Source of the DNA: Brachynemurus nebulosus
Taxonomy: Eukaryota > Arthropoda > Insecta > Neuroptera > Myrmeleontidae
Length of the DNA: 64,000 nucleotides
Reading direction: 5' to 3'
Assembly: GCA_035578155.1 (NCBI GenBank)
Contig: JAPWDM010000001.1
Span: 82,562,561-82,626,560, forward strand
This document shows positions 21,978-32,490 of the stretch, piece after piece. The translations under genes were made by a program, and so were the position numbers. The notes under the pieces are model-generated. The model was given only the letters and a program-made list of their open reading frames with translations. It made no database searches and was not told the DNA's origin. Within the stretch, counting starts at the first letter, position 1. Every line of letters starts with the position of its first letter.

Positions 21978-22812
21978 TATCGCTGCTCCAAATAATGATT
22001 TATTACCAGAATACGATACACAGAATGATACAGATAATGAAGAAAATGACACTAATCATGAGCTTATGAATACGGCACATATACAAAATTCGAAAGTATG
22101 TATTATTTGTAAAAAGGACCGAAAACGGGCTAAGGGTCGCAGTGAAAAAATTGTAAGCACTATGCGCTATAGAATATTTTCAAAAATAGAGGATTACGCC
22201 ATAAACTGAAATGATTTAAAACTATTGTATAAAATAAATGAAGCAAAAGTTAAGAATAATTTCATTAATTACCACAATAGTTGTAAAAAGAATTATAACT
22301 ACTCCACAGTCAAGGCAAGTCAGTATAATGACGGAAAATGGCATAAATCACGAGAATTCTACAAGAAAGCGTTTCAAGTCGTCATTAAATTTATAAAAGA
22401 ACATTTAATAAAAAAACGCAATGCCTGCACATTAAGTTTTGTTAAACGAATGTTTAAGGAAGCTTTAATTGATCTGTATGAAAGAGAGTCTCAAACGAAT
22501 CAGTTGTTTTATACAAATCATTTGTCTAAAAAAATAAAGAAATATTTTTATAAAAAAATTTTATTTACGCCTTATCATCGGACCCAGTTAATTTTTCCCA
22601 CTGGTTTTTGTAAATTTGATATGAATGCCTTGTCTGATATTGATATTGTGCAGAAAGCGGCATTAATTTTGCGACGATCGATTCTCTCTCTTGAGACGCA
22701 TAAATTAGGAAACAAAATTCTTGTTGAAGATTTGATAAAAGGTGAATGTAAATATCCAAAAACGTTAAAAAATTTTTTTATTGTAATATATTCCTACTTT
22801 AATTTAATTTAA
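21978..22812 (+). pseudogene. exon 2: second zinc module and helical region, with in-frame stop
   Basis: After TTTTCAG the frame reads APNNDLLPEYDTQND (acidic), then VCIICKKDRKRAKGRSEK and, about 60 residues later, NYHNSCKKNYNY, a second CxxC/YHxxC module. The TGA at 22207-22209 splits the module. Beyond it the frame stays open to KNFFIVIYSYFNLI and stops at 22812. In related repeat proteins as I remember them this FF.(V/I)(I/L)Y segment continues for a few hundred residues before the HEEADT block, so an internal deletion near 22790-22960 is likely. Confidence 0.6.
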
Positions 22813-22972
22813 TGTATTTTTTTATACATAATACCATAATTTAATTTAATGTATTCCTACTTTACAATTATTTAAACATTTTTTCTTGAGAAATTATATT
22901 GACAAATAAGTTGACAGTAATTTTTAAGTATATCGTTACTCTGAAAAAATTGATATATTTGTCCTTTGATAG

Positions 22973-23965
22973 GTCCAGAACAAGATCGTCCAACAGATTT
23001 TGGCGCCGAGTTAAAAAATATCAAATTCAAGGAAGCTTTTGTATCATTTCTTATGGAACACTGGAGCACACAAGCAACTGCTAGATATATTGGAGACAAA
23101 GAAATATATGTTTCGTATGACAAATGCTTGTACTACAAAATTGTTGGAGAATCCGTTCAATGCCAGATTATAAATGAATATAAGTGCGAAGGTCATGAAG
23201 AAGCAGATACAAAAATCGCTTTTTTCTTAAGTCAAACATCAAGCAATAATCAAGTAGTAATACAGTGCTCCGATACCGATATTCTGGTGATAATTTTAGG
23301 AAATATGGCACATGTAGCAGTCTCTGTTAAAATTTGGCTGCTTTTTGGCACAGGCAACAATCGACGCTTTATAAACGTCAATAAAATTTATGAATCACTG
23401 GGAACCTTGATTTGTTCTGGACTACCAGCTTTTCATGCATTTACGGGATGTGACTTTAATCCATCATTTTATAAAGTGGCAAAGAAAAAACCTTGGACTA
23501 TTTATAAGAATAATGAGATGATCCAGCAAGCATTTGTGGACATACAGAACCCTAGTAGCAATAGGTATAGTTCCTCATTTCGTGTCATTGAGAATTTCGT
23601 ATGCCAAATGTATGCTACGAAAAAAAATGGATTGAGTCGATGTTCGGATGTAAATGAAGCTCGAATGTATTTATTCACAAGTAATTACAGCATGATAGAG
23701 CCGACTGATGAATTCAAAAAGAAACTTTTAAATTTTGATGCTTGTACGTTGCCTCCTTGCAGGCACGAACTGGAACAGCATATTCTGCGTACATCGTATA
23801 TAGGGCATATGTGGAGCAATTCATTCTGTTCGATACCATGCACATTGGATTTTTTCAAATATGGCTGGATGCTTGAAGATAACAAATGTACCTTCCGATG
23901 GTTCGAAGGCAACGAAGTACCACAAAGTGTCGGTGACATATTTTTACAGACGAACGATACTGAAG
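22973..23965 (+). CDS. exon 3: HEEADTK / SDTDIL / FTGCD nuclease-like domain
   Basis: Uninterrupted frame of about 330 residues. Counting from TTG at 22966, HEEADTK is at residues 77-83, SDTDILVI at 102-109 and LPAFHAFTGCD at 153-163. The pattern (acidic residues after beta-strand-like hydrophobic runs) resembles PIN/FEN-type nucleases, but I only infer this. The exon ends TNDTEG|GTATT and splices in phase to the acidic exon. A further fragment of the same domain lies at 39011-39268. Confidence 0.65.
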
Positions 23966-24033
23966 GTATTAATTAAAGTTTGCCGTGTCCGGACCGATAT
24001 ATATATTCCTCTCATTTTCTTTTAATCTTCCAG

Positions 24034-24212
24034 GTTCCGAGGTAGAGTCAAGTCGGAGTGAAGTGGGAGAAGATGACGGCGACAACAATAATGATTATGA
24101 CAATGATGACGACGACGACGACGACGATGATGGCTATGATGATGACAACAGAAGCGATGATGGTAGCAGCATTGACAATGATTCAGAAGTAGAAGGCAGT
24201 GACGCCGAATAA
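24034..24212 (+). CDS. exon 4: acidic C-terminal tail
   Basis: After acceptor CTTCCAG the frame reads SEVESSRSEVGEDDGD followed by a long Asp/Asn run and SDDGSSIDNDSEVEGSDAE, then TAA at 24210. The Asp run comes from a GAC/GAT microsatellite-like tract. Phase fits exon 3 (GAA G|GT TCC). Confidence 0.55.
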
Positions 24213-24966
24213 AGCGTAGATGATAATATTGACAATTGTAGCACATTTAAACACTTAAATATTTTTTCAAATGTTAAATAAAAAATAATAATGTAATCTC
24301 ACTTATCGATTAAATTAAAAGATAAACCTCGATCTTTTCTCTTCAAAAATTAAATTACGAATTTAATTTTTTAACATAATTTATCGATTAAATTAAAAGA
24401 TAAATCTCGATCTTTTATCTGCAAAAATTAAAGTACGAATTTAATTTTTTTTTTACCTACTTTACAAATATAATGTATTTTATGTGATGTATTTTATACT
24501 ATTTTGATTTATTATATATTAATCATTGTAATAAAATAATAATAATAATAAAATTACTATACATATATACACATTAGGATGGTCAACTTTTTTGTACATA
24601 CGTATATTTTTTTATCACCTAAAAAAACTTTTACTTAAAATATCGCAAGCAATTGATCAAAAATGTCTTCGCGATCAACCGGTCGATCACGATTGATTTG
24701 TTTACCACCCCTGGGATACATGATGATAATATGATATAATAATATAATATGATACACTTACATAATATATAATATTTTAGTGAGCAAAATTTTATTCGGA
24801 CAAACTAATATTTCCCAAGCTAGCAATTTTCTTTCATTGAACTAACCTATTTTTTCGTGTGTCCTAATGAAATTTACTTATTATTATTATTATATTATTA
24901 TTATTCAATAAAAGTCAATAATACTGATAATAACGTAGAATTAGTTTAAAAGTAATATTACTAACG
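24213..24966. other. 3' flank of the transposon gene, AT-rich with a two-copy repeat and a hAT-like end
   Basis: A 79-bp unit starting TTATCGATTAAATTAAAAGA occurs at 24303 and 24382. At about 24640-24714 the minus strand begins CCAGGGGTGGTAAACAAATC and contains GATCGACCGGTTGATCG; AGGGGTGG-type starts are typical of hAT termini, so this may be a solo hAT end. ATAAAATAATAAT near 24280 could supply poly(A) signals for the gene ending at 24212. Confidence 0.45.
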
Positions 24967-25074
24967 TAATTTCATAGTAACGATTGCTTATTTACTTTTT
25001 GTAAATGCAAAATTGGTAACTACGAAAAAATTACTCGCATAATTATCACTAGACCAAATTCCTATTTCAATTTA
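24967..25074. repeat. right long inverted repeat, inner part
   Basis: Reverse complement of 14665-14774 (landmark ACTAGACCAAATTCCTATTT). It ends at the TTA target duplicate (25072-25074) of the foldback element and continues at 27169. Confidence 0.85.
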
Positions 25075-27165
25075 TAGGCTATTGACTATGTACAAAAAAA
25101 CAGGGGGAAAAGGAACTAATTTGTAACAGGTGTTTTATTGTTTCATATGTTCATTTGTACCCCATAGATGATAAATTCACAAAGTGCTATTAAATTTAGG
25201 CGTGCGTTTTTACGAACGGCGTAAACTTATCGACGCTTACGTTTTTTAACTATAACTCAAAAACTATGCATTTTTCGTAAATACACATATTATGAGTTTT
25301 TGTAGAGAATTAAATTTCCTATCGAAATGGCACTTTATGAACTCAAAAAGCTTTTTTCTCAACAAAATAAGTCAAAACAATTATTTAAAAAAAAGCTCAA
25401 ATTTTTCAATATTTCTTTTTTTTTAAATTTTTGAGTAGTACTTTTTTCTGAGTGAATTTAGGTATAGGGATTGGTTCTCAAAAAAGAAAGCTGATGTAAT
25501 TCCCGTCAGAATGGTGACCGAACAAAATATTTTCGATAAAAATCGGCTGAGATACAGTCGTTCAAATTTACCTACTTTTTTACAATTTTATTTCTTTTGA
25601 CTTTTATACCATATTATTTGTAATTTTTACACAAAAAAATTATTTTTATTGAGTACAAAAATTATTTCTGCTTTACCAGAGGTAACGATAAAAGTGGTAA
25701 CGATAAAATTTTGATATTCATATGATCTTAGGTATAAAAAAAACTTTAGTATACTAATTTATAGTTCTAATTTTTTTTTAAAAGTTACATGTACCTATTA
25801 TATTTCTCTCATAATGTTTTCAAATTCAATATCAATATCTTCATCAACATCGTTTTGGACATCCTCTTCTGTCATTTCTGGAACATCCGCATTTTCACAA
25901 TTTAAGCCCATACATTCTTTGCAGAACATGGAGCAGCTAATTCCTATAATTTTCTACAGCCGCAATTTACGTAAAATTTCTCTTTATGGCATTAAGGCCA
26001 ACAGTTTAGGTAGTTCTCGGTTACAACTTTTTCAAAAATTATCAAAAAGCACAAAATTTTCTCTAACTAATTTCTCACTAACTTCTGATGCCACTAAATA
26101 TCACGGTTTAAGGACGTACCACCAAATTCAACAGTGGGAAGGAAATATTTTAAATCCATTTGAGTGGGGTTGGAAAAAATTTAAAAATGGATTAGTGCCA
26201 ATTAAAACAACAAAACCTTCTGCACTGCAGAATTTACTGGAACAAATAGCTTGCGGGTGTATAAAAGGTTGTCACGAAAATTGCAGCTGTAGAAAATTAG
26301 GAATTAGCTGCAAAGTATTTATTTGCGAAAATACGGATGTTCCAGAAAATTGTGAAAATGCGGATGTTCCAGAAATTACAGAAAGAGATGTCCAAAACGA
26401 TGTTGATGAAGATATTGATATTGAATTTGAAAACATTATGGGAGAAATATAATAGGTACATTTAATTTTTTTTTAAAAATAGAACTGTAATTTAGTACAA
26501 TATTAAAGTTTCTTTTTATACCTAAGATCATATGAATATCAAAATTTTTAGCAAATAATTTTATCGTTACCTCTGATAAAGCAGAAATAATTTTTGTACT
26601 CAATAAACATAATTTTTGCGTGTAAAAATTATAAATAACATGGTATAAAAGTCAAAAGTAATAAAATTGTAAAAAAGTAGGTAACTGAACGACTGTATCT
26701 CAGCCGGTTATTATCGAAAATAGTTTTATCGGTCACCATTCTGACGGGAATTACATCAGCTTTCTTTTTTGTGAACCAATCCCTATACCTAAATTCACTC
26801 AGAAAAAAGTACTACTCAAAAATTTAAGAAAAAAGAAAAATTGAAAAATTTGAGCTTTTCTTTAAATAGTTTTTTTGACTTATTTTGTTGAGAAAAAAGT
26901 TTTTTGAGTTCATGAAGTGCCATTTCGATAGGAAATTTGATTCTCTACAAAAAATCATATCATGTGTATTTACGACAAATGCATAGTTTTTGAGTTATAG
27001 TTAAAAAACATAAGCGTCGATAAGTTTACGCCGTTCGTAAAAACGCACGCCTAAATTTAATAGCACTTTGTGAATTTATCATCCTTGGGGTACAATTGAA
27101 CATATGAAACAATAAAACACCTGTTACGAATTAGTTCCTTATTCAACTACATAGTCAATAGCCTA
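25075..27165. mobile_element. 2091-bp foldback element with TTA target duplication
   Basis: The ends read TAGGCTATTGACTATGTA and its reverse complement. The duplicated TTA (25072-25074, 27166-27168) is proven by two empty sites in the other copies of the host repeat: the left copy (reverse strand near 14665-14690) and 61470-61485 both read CAATTTATTACATATAT. The arms are about 890 bp each, spacer about 300 bp. The inner ends of both arms include coding sequence (see next). TTA duplications are typical of PIF/Harbinger, but the termini do not look like the usual Harbinger ends, so the superfamily is open. Confidence 0.85.
25814..26452 (+). pseudogene. C-terminus of a CXC-type mobile-element protein inside the foldback
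   Basis: The useful part starts near 25960: LRTYHQIQQWEGNILNPFEW (about residues 99-118) followed by a cysteine cluster CGCIKGCHENCSCRKLGISC (147-166), then an acidic tail DVDEDIDIEFENIMGEI to the stop at 26450-26452. The Cys pattern recalls tesmin/TSO1-like CXC motifs, which I associate with the C-terminus of the same repeat-protein superfamily as the HEEADTK gene; that link is inference. The first approximately 40 codons are antisense of the left arm. On the minus strand at about 25812-25973 a second copy of the same C-terminus is encoded, because the inverted repeat runs through the gene end. Confidence 0.55.
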
Positions 27166-27168
27166 TTA

Positions 27169-27705
27169 TTACATATATTCTTCTATAATTTTAGCAATTC
27201 TTTTTTAAACGAAGACCACACCAGCGACTTATGCCTTTTAATATAAGAACATAAAATAACTTTTCCAAGTTGCACGCAAAGAGGCATAAGTGCAAAAATG
27301 ATTTCAGTTTACCTATGTTTTTCTATAACTTTGGAAATATCTTTACATATAAAAGCCATGCCAGCGACTTATGCCTTTTTGCGTAATGGACATACATGTT
27401 ATAAAATTTAATTTAGACTTCATTTTATTGATGCGAAAATCACGGCAAACCGCCTTAAATTTCTGCAAAATTTTCCATCACGTAATCACCCTTAGCCATG
27501 CCGGCGACTTATGCCAATTCTTTTAATAAGCGTTTCATGATGATAACTTTCTAATATTAAATTGGCATAAGTGCGAAAATCGTATCAAATTCCCTTTTTT
27601 CTATGCAAGTTTACGCTAACGTTTCAACCCTTTAGCCAATTGCGCGACTTATGCCTACCATTGTCCACAGCTAGATTTTAACTTAACATTATGTTAGTAC
27701 ATATG
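27169..27705. repeat. right long inverted repeat, outer part
   Basis: Reverse complement of 14132-14665, carrying GCGACTTATGCC motifs near 27228, 27367, 27507 and 27643 alternating with GGCATAAGTGC. Ends GTTAGTACATATG at 27705. Confidence 0.85.
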
Positions 27706-27986
27706 GCATAAATGCGAAAATCACGCCAAAACGCATCTTTTTTTTGCAAAAAGAAACTTAATTTTCGATATAAAAGCCACGCGAGCGGAACTCAAAATCC
27801 TTAAATTTCTTAAAATTTTCATATCTTTCAATACTCCCCGAGGCATAAATGCCAAAATGGGAGCAGGTTTTCTGTTATCTCCCGGTCTATAATTTAGATA
27901 ATTATAAATTCAAATGTAATATTTGAACCATTTTTTTTTAATTTTTCGACAATATTTTTTTTTTATTTTATCAGATCCTTCTAAAA
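27706..27986. other. flank between long inverted repeat and hAT gene
   Basis: GGCATAAATGC motifs continue at 27704 and 27841, suggesting remnants of a related repeat. The sequence TTTTATTTTATCAG at about 27961-27974 looks like a splice acceptor just before the hAT start codon. Confidence 0.45.
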
Positions 27987-29861
27987 ATGGACAAATGGTT
28001 AAAAAGAAAACAGTGTAATGATGAAAATAGCGATAATGATGACGTTTACGACCAAGTTAATGAGCCAACCCCCGACACAAGTAAAAATACAACTTTCTCA
28101 AAAAAGTACGTTGTCCATCGGAAATATAATGATGATTTTTTGAAATTTGGATTTACCTCGTCAATGGAAAATGACATAGTTGTTCCCGAGTGTGTGATAT
28201 GTGGTTTAAAATTATCAAATAGTGCTATGGTTCTAGCAAACTCCAACGTCACTTGGTGACTAACCATCCTTCGCTATCAACAAAAGATAAAAGCTACTTT
28301 GAAAGGTCTATCATCAAAAATTAAGCAAGGAAAAGTTTTTAAAAAACAATTATGTGTGTCTGAAAAGGCTCAAGTCGCTTCTTATGAAATAGCTGAATTG
28401 ATTGCTGTTAAATTAAAACCTCACAATTTGGCAGAAGAAATTATATTACCTGCTTGTCGTAAAATTGTAAAAACAATGATTGGTGGATCAGCTGTTTCTG
28501 AAATTTGCAAAATACCACTTTCAAATGATACAATACATCGCAGAATAAAAGATTTGTCAGAAAATATTGAGCAAAATACTGCAAAAACTCTTGCAAATTC
28601 GAATTTTGCTTTACAAATCGATGAAACGACCGATATTACAGGAAATGCCCAATTAATTGCATTTGTTAGATTTATTCACGAAAATGATATTATTAATCAA
28701 TTTTTATGTTGTCGGGAGTTATCTGATTTTACAACTGGTAAACATATTTTTAATGTAATTAGTTCATATTTAGAAGAAATTAAAGTTTCTTGGAAGTCAT
28801 GTATTGGAATTTTCACAGATGGTGCTCCAGCTATGACTGGACATATAAAAGGATTTGTAGCACATGTTAAAGAACTAAGTGAGGATATATTAGTTACCCA
28901 TTGTTTTTTGCATCGAGAAGCACTTGTTACAAAATTTTTGCCATCAGATTTAAAAATAGTTCTGGAACAATGTATTAAAATGGTTAATTATATCAAATCA
29001 AGACCATTAAAAAGTAGATTATTTAGTAAATTATGCCAAGCTATGGAAGCCAAGTACGAATCCTTATTACTCCATACAGAAGTAAGATGGTTGTCCAGAG
29101 GAAAAGTTTTATCTCGTGTGCTGAATTTAAAAGACGAAATGAAAATATTTTTTGAACATTATAAAAATCATGAATTTGTTAAACTGTTGGAAGATGAAAT
29201 ATGGTGCACTAAACTGGCTTACTTATCAGACATTTTTGTTATTTTTAACAACATCAATTCAAGTATGCAAGGGCCTAATGAAAATATCTTAAACTCAACC
29301 GATAAGCTGGTGGGACTCAAAAAACAAATAACTTTATGGAAAAATAAAGCTCAAGAAGGCAATTTAGAAAAGTTTGAGTCAGTCCCTAAAGACAGTTATA
29401 AAACTATTAAAGTAATCGTTGTTGATCATTTGACAGCGTTAGAGGAGAGAATTATTCATTATTTCCCAAAATTAGATATTAAGAAATTTGATTGGGTTCG
29501 TAATCCATTTCTCATAACGGACACTTCTGTATTTGACTTAACTTTGAATGAAGAGGAAGAACTCATTTTGCTTTCCAATAATCGAGATTTAATTTTAAAA
29601 CATTCAGAAGAATCAATTAATTCATTTTGGATTAACATCAGATGCGAGTATCCAATGATAGCCAAAAAAGCTTTAAACATATTATTACAATTTTCCACAT
29701 CTTATTTGTGTGAATTCGGATTTTCAGCATTAGCCAACATTAAAACTAAAAAAAGATCAAGATTGTTAAATGTAGAAGACGATATGAGAGTAGCATTGTC
29801 ATTTTTACGACCAAATATAAATGAAATTATCAAAAAACATCAAGCTCAAATTTCGCATTAA
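27987..29861 (+). pseudogene. hAT transposase, ZBED5/SCAND3-like
   Basis: Two frames in the same phase (27987-28259 and 28299-29861). The first holds an N-terminal region and the start of a BED finger (CVICGLKLSNSAMV). The finger's second half, LQRHLVTNHPS, is readable but in another phase between about 28232 and 28310, so two opposite single-base shifts remove the histidines and put TGA at 28257. The long frame (520 residues) has FALQIDETTD (about 105), FTDGAPAMTG (172) and THCFLHRE (200), the D/D/H-type blocks of hAT transposases, and a C-terminal dimerisation motif TSYLCEFGFSALANIKTKKR. hAT enzymes cut and paste elements with 8-bp duplications. The catalytic frame itself is intact. Confidence 0.88.
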
Positions 29862-30079
29862 AAATATTTTTATTATTAGCTTTTAATTTAATCACTCAGT
29901 AAAGTTTAGTTATTTTGTAGTATATATTAGTTTAATTTGCATATTTAACAATTTTTCAGAAACTATATGTATTCAGTGTGTTGTAATGAGTAAATAGTTT
30001 TTATTTTTTTCTTTATGTGCCGCCAAATTTCGAAACCGTTAAAAACGTGCCGCAACAAAAAAAAGGTTGAGAACCACTG
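29862..30079 (+). repeat. 3' UTR and right terminus of the hAT element
   Basis: The sequence ends GTGCCGCAACAAAAA...GGTTGAGAACCACTG at 30079. CAGTGGTTCTCAACC is a classic hAT (Charlie/ZBED-type) terminal inverted repeat. No matching left terminus is visible between 27706 and 27987, so the 5' end is lost or replaced. Confidence 0.8.
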
Positions 30080-30259
30080 ACATACATACTTATTTTAATA
30101 ATAGCAACATCCAGCGATACTGCCATCTAGTGTTACTTTAAAAAAAATCTTTTAAAAGGCGCCAACGCTACTAAGCTCGTGTCTGGATAATTCTTAAAAT
30201 TATAATTATTTTTCTTAAAACTGTTTTAAATTTGGATTTTGTTTTTGGATTTAATTCAG
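30080..30259. other. short spacer between hAT copies
   Basis: AT-rich, no open frame of interest. Contains ACTGCCATCTAGTGTTAC, a short repeat-like block. Confidence 0.4.
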
Positions 30260-31689
30260 TTAGAAAGGGATCACACTGCTAAGAGTATTTCTGAAGCTGT
30301 TATGACAATTCCTGATTCATGAAATATACCGAAAGAAAAAATTATTGCTGTCGTTACTGATAGTGGATCCAATATGATCAAATCAGTACACGATACTTTT
30401 GGTGAAGATAAAACATATCCGTTGTGGATCTCACTTGTTAAATTTGATTGTGCAAAACATGATAACTGCAGTGCAGCCTTTGGACATATTGATTAACTCT
30501 TTTAGTACCGCCGTATATTCCAATATTTTAGATAAAAAATTTAATATCTCTATAAGTATAATTGCAAGTTTGGTACGTTTTGCTTAATTTATTTACAATA
30601 TGACCGCTCTTTACTATACAGCCTCCAGTTACCGATATAAGACAATGCACACTCTTCAGTTGAATTTTTTATAAAAATTAGTATGACGAGCTGAGCTCGT
30701 CATTAGTCCTAAAGGGGTTAAAAAAGTCAGGGCGATTGTTTTATTTTTCAAGTCCCCGTTAGCAGCGTCAGCATTACGCAAAACTCAAGAAAATTCTGAA
30801 TTTCTCCAATGTGTTTTAGATGTTTCTACTCGTTGGAATTCAACATATTACATGTTGCAACGTTTTTTAAGAATCAAAGAAGATTTAAGTGCTACTCTAT
30901 TGAAATTTAAAAGCTCACCAACGATGCTGATTGCTTTTGAAATAGCCGAAATTACGGAGATTGTGTTATTGTTAAAACCCTTTGAAAATATGACAAAATC
31001 AATAAGTGGAGAAGATTATGTAACAAGTAGCCACATGCTATTTGCAGAAAATTATTTGAAAACGCGAGTTTCTGCAGCACAAGCTTCTTCTGAACTTACC
31101 AAAATGGTTAAAAGCCAATTATTACAAAACATCGATACGCGTTTTGGGTCAACCGATAAGCAACGGGCTTTTGCTATTGCTTTCTCTTCTGGATCCTAGA
31201 TTTAAGAGAAAAGAGTTTAGCTCATTAACATCTGCAGCAAACGCAGTTAATTTTGTTAATAAATTAATTAACTTGAAGAAAACTATTAATAAAAAAAATA
31301 GTGTCAAGGAAACTACTGTTGAAAATGTAGATCAAAGTGATGACATGTGGAATTACTACTCAGAAACTTTAAAAAATAAGCCACTACTAGATTCCAGTGA
31401 AACTTCCAGATCATTAAATCTTGACTTGAAACGATACCTGGAGAAAGAATTAAAACCGAAAGATATTAATCCACTTGAATTTTGGCTTCAGGCTGAGCCT
31501 CATTTTCCGACCTTATCCGCAATTGCTTTAGATTACTTATGTATTATAAGTACATCTGTCCCGTGCGAAAGGGTGTTTTCAAATGCTAGTAATTTAATAA
31601 CAGCCATAAGAAGTCGAATGAGTTCGGATCATTTAAAACAACTGTTGTTTTTAAAGTCACTTGATACTTCTGTATGGAATGTCAAATAG
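30260..31689 (+). pseudogene. hAT (Ac/ZBED1-like) transposase remnant
   Basis: The N-terminus and BED finger are missing. The remaining parts, in order, are IIAVVTDSGSNMIKSV (catalytic D region, about 30340), IRCGSHLLNLIVQNM, then after a MITE KSPLAASALRKTQEN and DVSTRWNSTYYMLQRFL, and finally LDPRFKRKEF and the dimerisation domain EFWLQAEPHFPTLSAIALDY, VPCERVFSNASNLIT, ending DTSVWNVK. Stops and shifts occur near 30322, 30415 and 31170. The MITE at 30497-30717 splits the frame exactly at TTAA and its removal restores the phase. The 3' end of the element is at 32290. Confidence 0.85.
30497..30717. mobile_element. 221-bp piggyBac-type MITE with TTAA duplication
   Basis: TTAA at 30493-30496 and 30718-30721 flank termini CTCTTTTAGTACCGCC and, inverted, CCCCTTTAGGACTAATG. 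TTAA duplication and CCCTTT-type ends are piggyBac hallmarks. Removing the MITE and one TTAA rejoins the hAT frame (PLDILI then KKVRAIVL). It contains a 21-bp interrupted palindrome ATGACGAGCT-G-AGCTCGTCAT at 30683-30703. Confidence 0.88.
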
Positions 31690-32186
31690 ATTACAGTTTG
31701 TTACTCGGAATTGCTTAAGTATATTTGGTTTTAATTGTTGAAAGTATACTTAATTTTAATTTTTGAAAGTATACCTAACTTAAATTATTAATAATTAATT
31801 TTAATTTAATTTTAATTATTTATAATAATTTGATTTGAATTTGCACAGCAAAAGAGGACATTTTTCATGAAAATTTCTAATTTGTTAAAATGAAAGTGAA
31901 ATGTTATTGTTTATTATTAATATTATAAGAATTCATGTTTAATTAATTTCATGTGATATAAATGTTTAAGATTAATATTTATTAATTTTGTTGAATATTT
32001 TTATCATAAATAAATTATAAATGTTTTTTTTAGTTTTGATTTTTTATTGACAACGTTTCTTTAATTAAGTTTTCTATATTAGCAACTAAATATTTATTAA
32101 ATTATTATATTCTATTATTTTAAATACTCAAATTAAGCGCGTTTTAAATCACGCCTGCGCACAAAAAGTAAAGATCGACATTTTTA
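31690..32186. other. AT-rich 3' region of the hAT element
   Basis: No frame of interest. TGAAAGTATACTTAA-like direct repeats near 31738 and 31766. Probably untranslated sequence of the hAT element. Confidence 0.5.
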
Positions 32187-32290
32187 GTATCGATACTGTA
32201 TCAGTTGATATTTTACAGTATCGATACTAACTTGATTGATATTTGATACTCAAAGGTATCGATACTCATCACAAGTATCGCACATCCCTA
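32187..32290. repeat. hAT right end with three GTATCGATAC subterminal motifs
   Basis: The palindrome GTATCGATAC occurs at 32187-32196, 32218-32227 and 32256-32265. The terminus reads AAGTATCGCACATCCCTA to 32290; TAGGGATGTGCGATA is a common Ac/hAT terminal sequence. Clustered short palindromes just inside the end are typical of transposase-binding subterminal repeats. Confidence 0.75.
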
Positions 32291-32344
32291 GGCACAGATC
32301 AAACAGTTATGAAATTGACTATTTTTAAGACTAGTGACTTCGAT

Positions 32345-32482
32345 TCGGTGACATGTCATAATTTTAGCGAATTTCCAGAATTAGAAAATCAGCCCTTACA
32401 GTAGCTCTCATGACGCGACCTAAGCCAGAGACGATAACAGAAATATGTTTTGAGGTCCCCAGAATCCGAAAATGATATTCAC

Positions 32483-32490
<8 letters not shown>
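32345..32490 (-). repeat. dispersed repeat, copy 2 (inverted match of 7540-7690)
   Basis: ATGTTTTGAGGTCCCCAGAA near 32446 and the preceding approximately 100 bases match 7540-7690 in the opposite orientation. Confidence 0.65.

Larger units (their letters stand above)
15437..24212 (+). pseudogene. spliced transposon gene: zinc-finger / nuclease-like protein of unknown class with acidic tail
   Basis: Four exons on the plus strand join in phase: 15437-15711 (donor GTAAGT), 21978 to about 22800 (acceptor TTTTCAG), 22973-23965 (acceptor TTTGATAG, donor GTATT) and 24034-24212 (acceptor CTTCCAG). The protein has two CxxC...YHxxC modules, then HEEADTK, SDTDIL and LPAFHAFTGCD blocks, then an acidic tail. 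That block order is familiar from repeat-encoded 'uncharacterized' proteins of insects and cnidarians; the spaced D/E residues suggest a metal-dependent nuclease but this is inference. The copy is dead: TGA at 22207-22209 is in frame, and the segment normally joining exons 2 and 3 seems deleted. Intron 1 is 6.3 kb because it holds LINEs. Confidence 0.6.
14132..27705 (+). mobile_element. composite DNA transposon with approximately 645-bp terminal inverted repeats and an uncharacterised gene
   Basis: The left repeat at 14132-14774 (643 bp) matches, inverted, 24967-27705 once the 2091-bp insert and its 3-bp duplication are removed (645 bp). Both outer ends carry CATATGTACTAACATAATG. Between them lies one spliced plus-strand gene (15437-24212). 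Two LINEs were inserted into its first intron and one foldback element into its right repeat. Without these insertions the element would be roughly 5.5-6 kb. I cannot see a convincing target-site duplication, and the right flank (27706-27860) still carries GGCATAAATGC motifs, so the right boundary could lie further out. I do not recognise the family. Confidence 0.75.

Noticed and set aside
24022..24246. minus-strand H/C/R-rich frame
   Set aside because: Antisense of the acidic Asp-rich tail exon; His/Arg runs are from GAC/GAT repeats and do not form a zinc-finger spacing.
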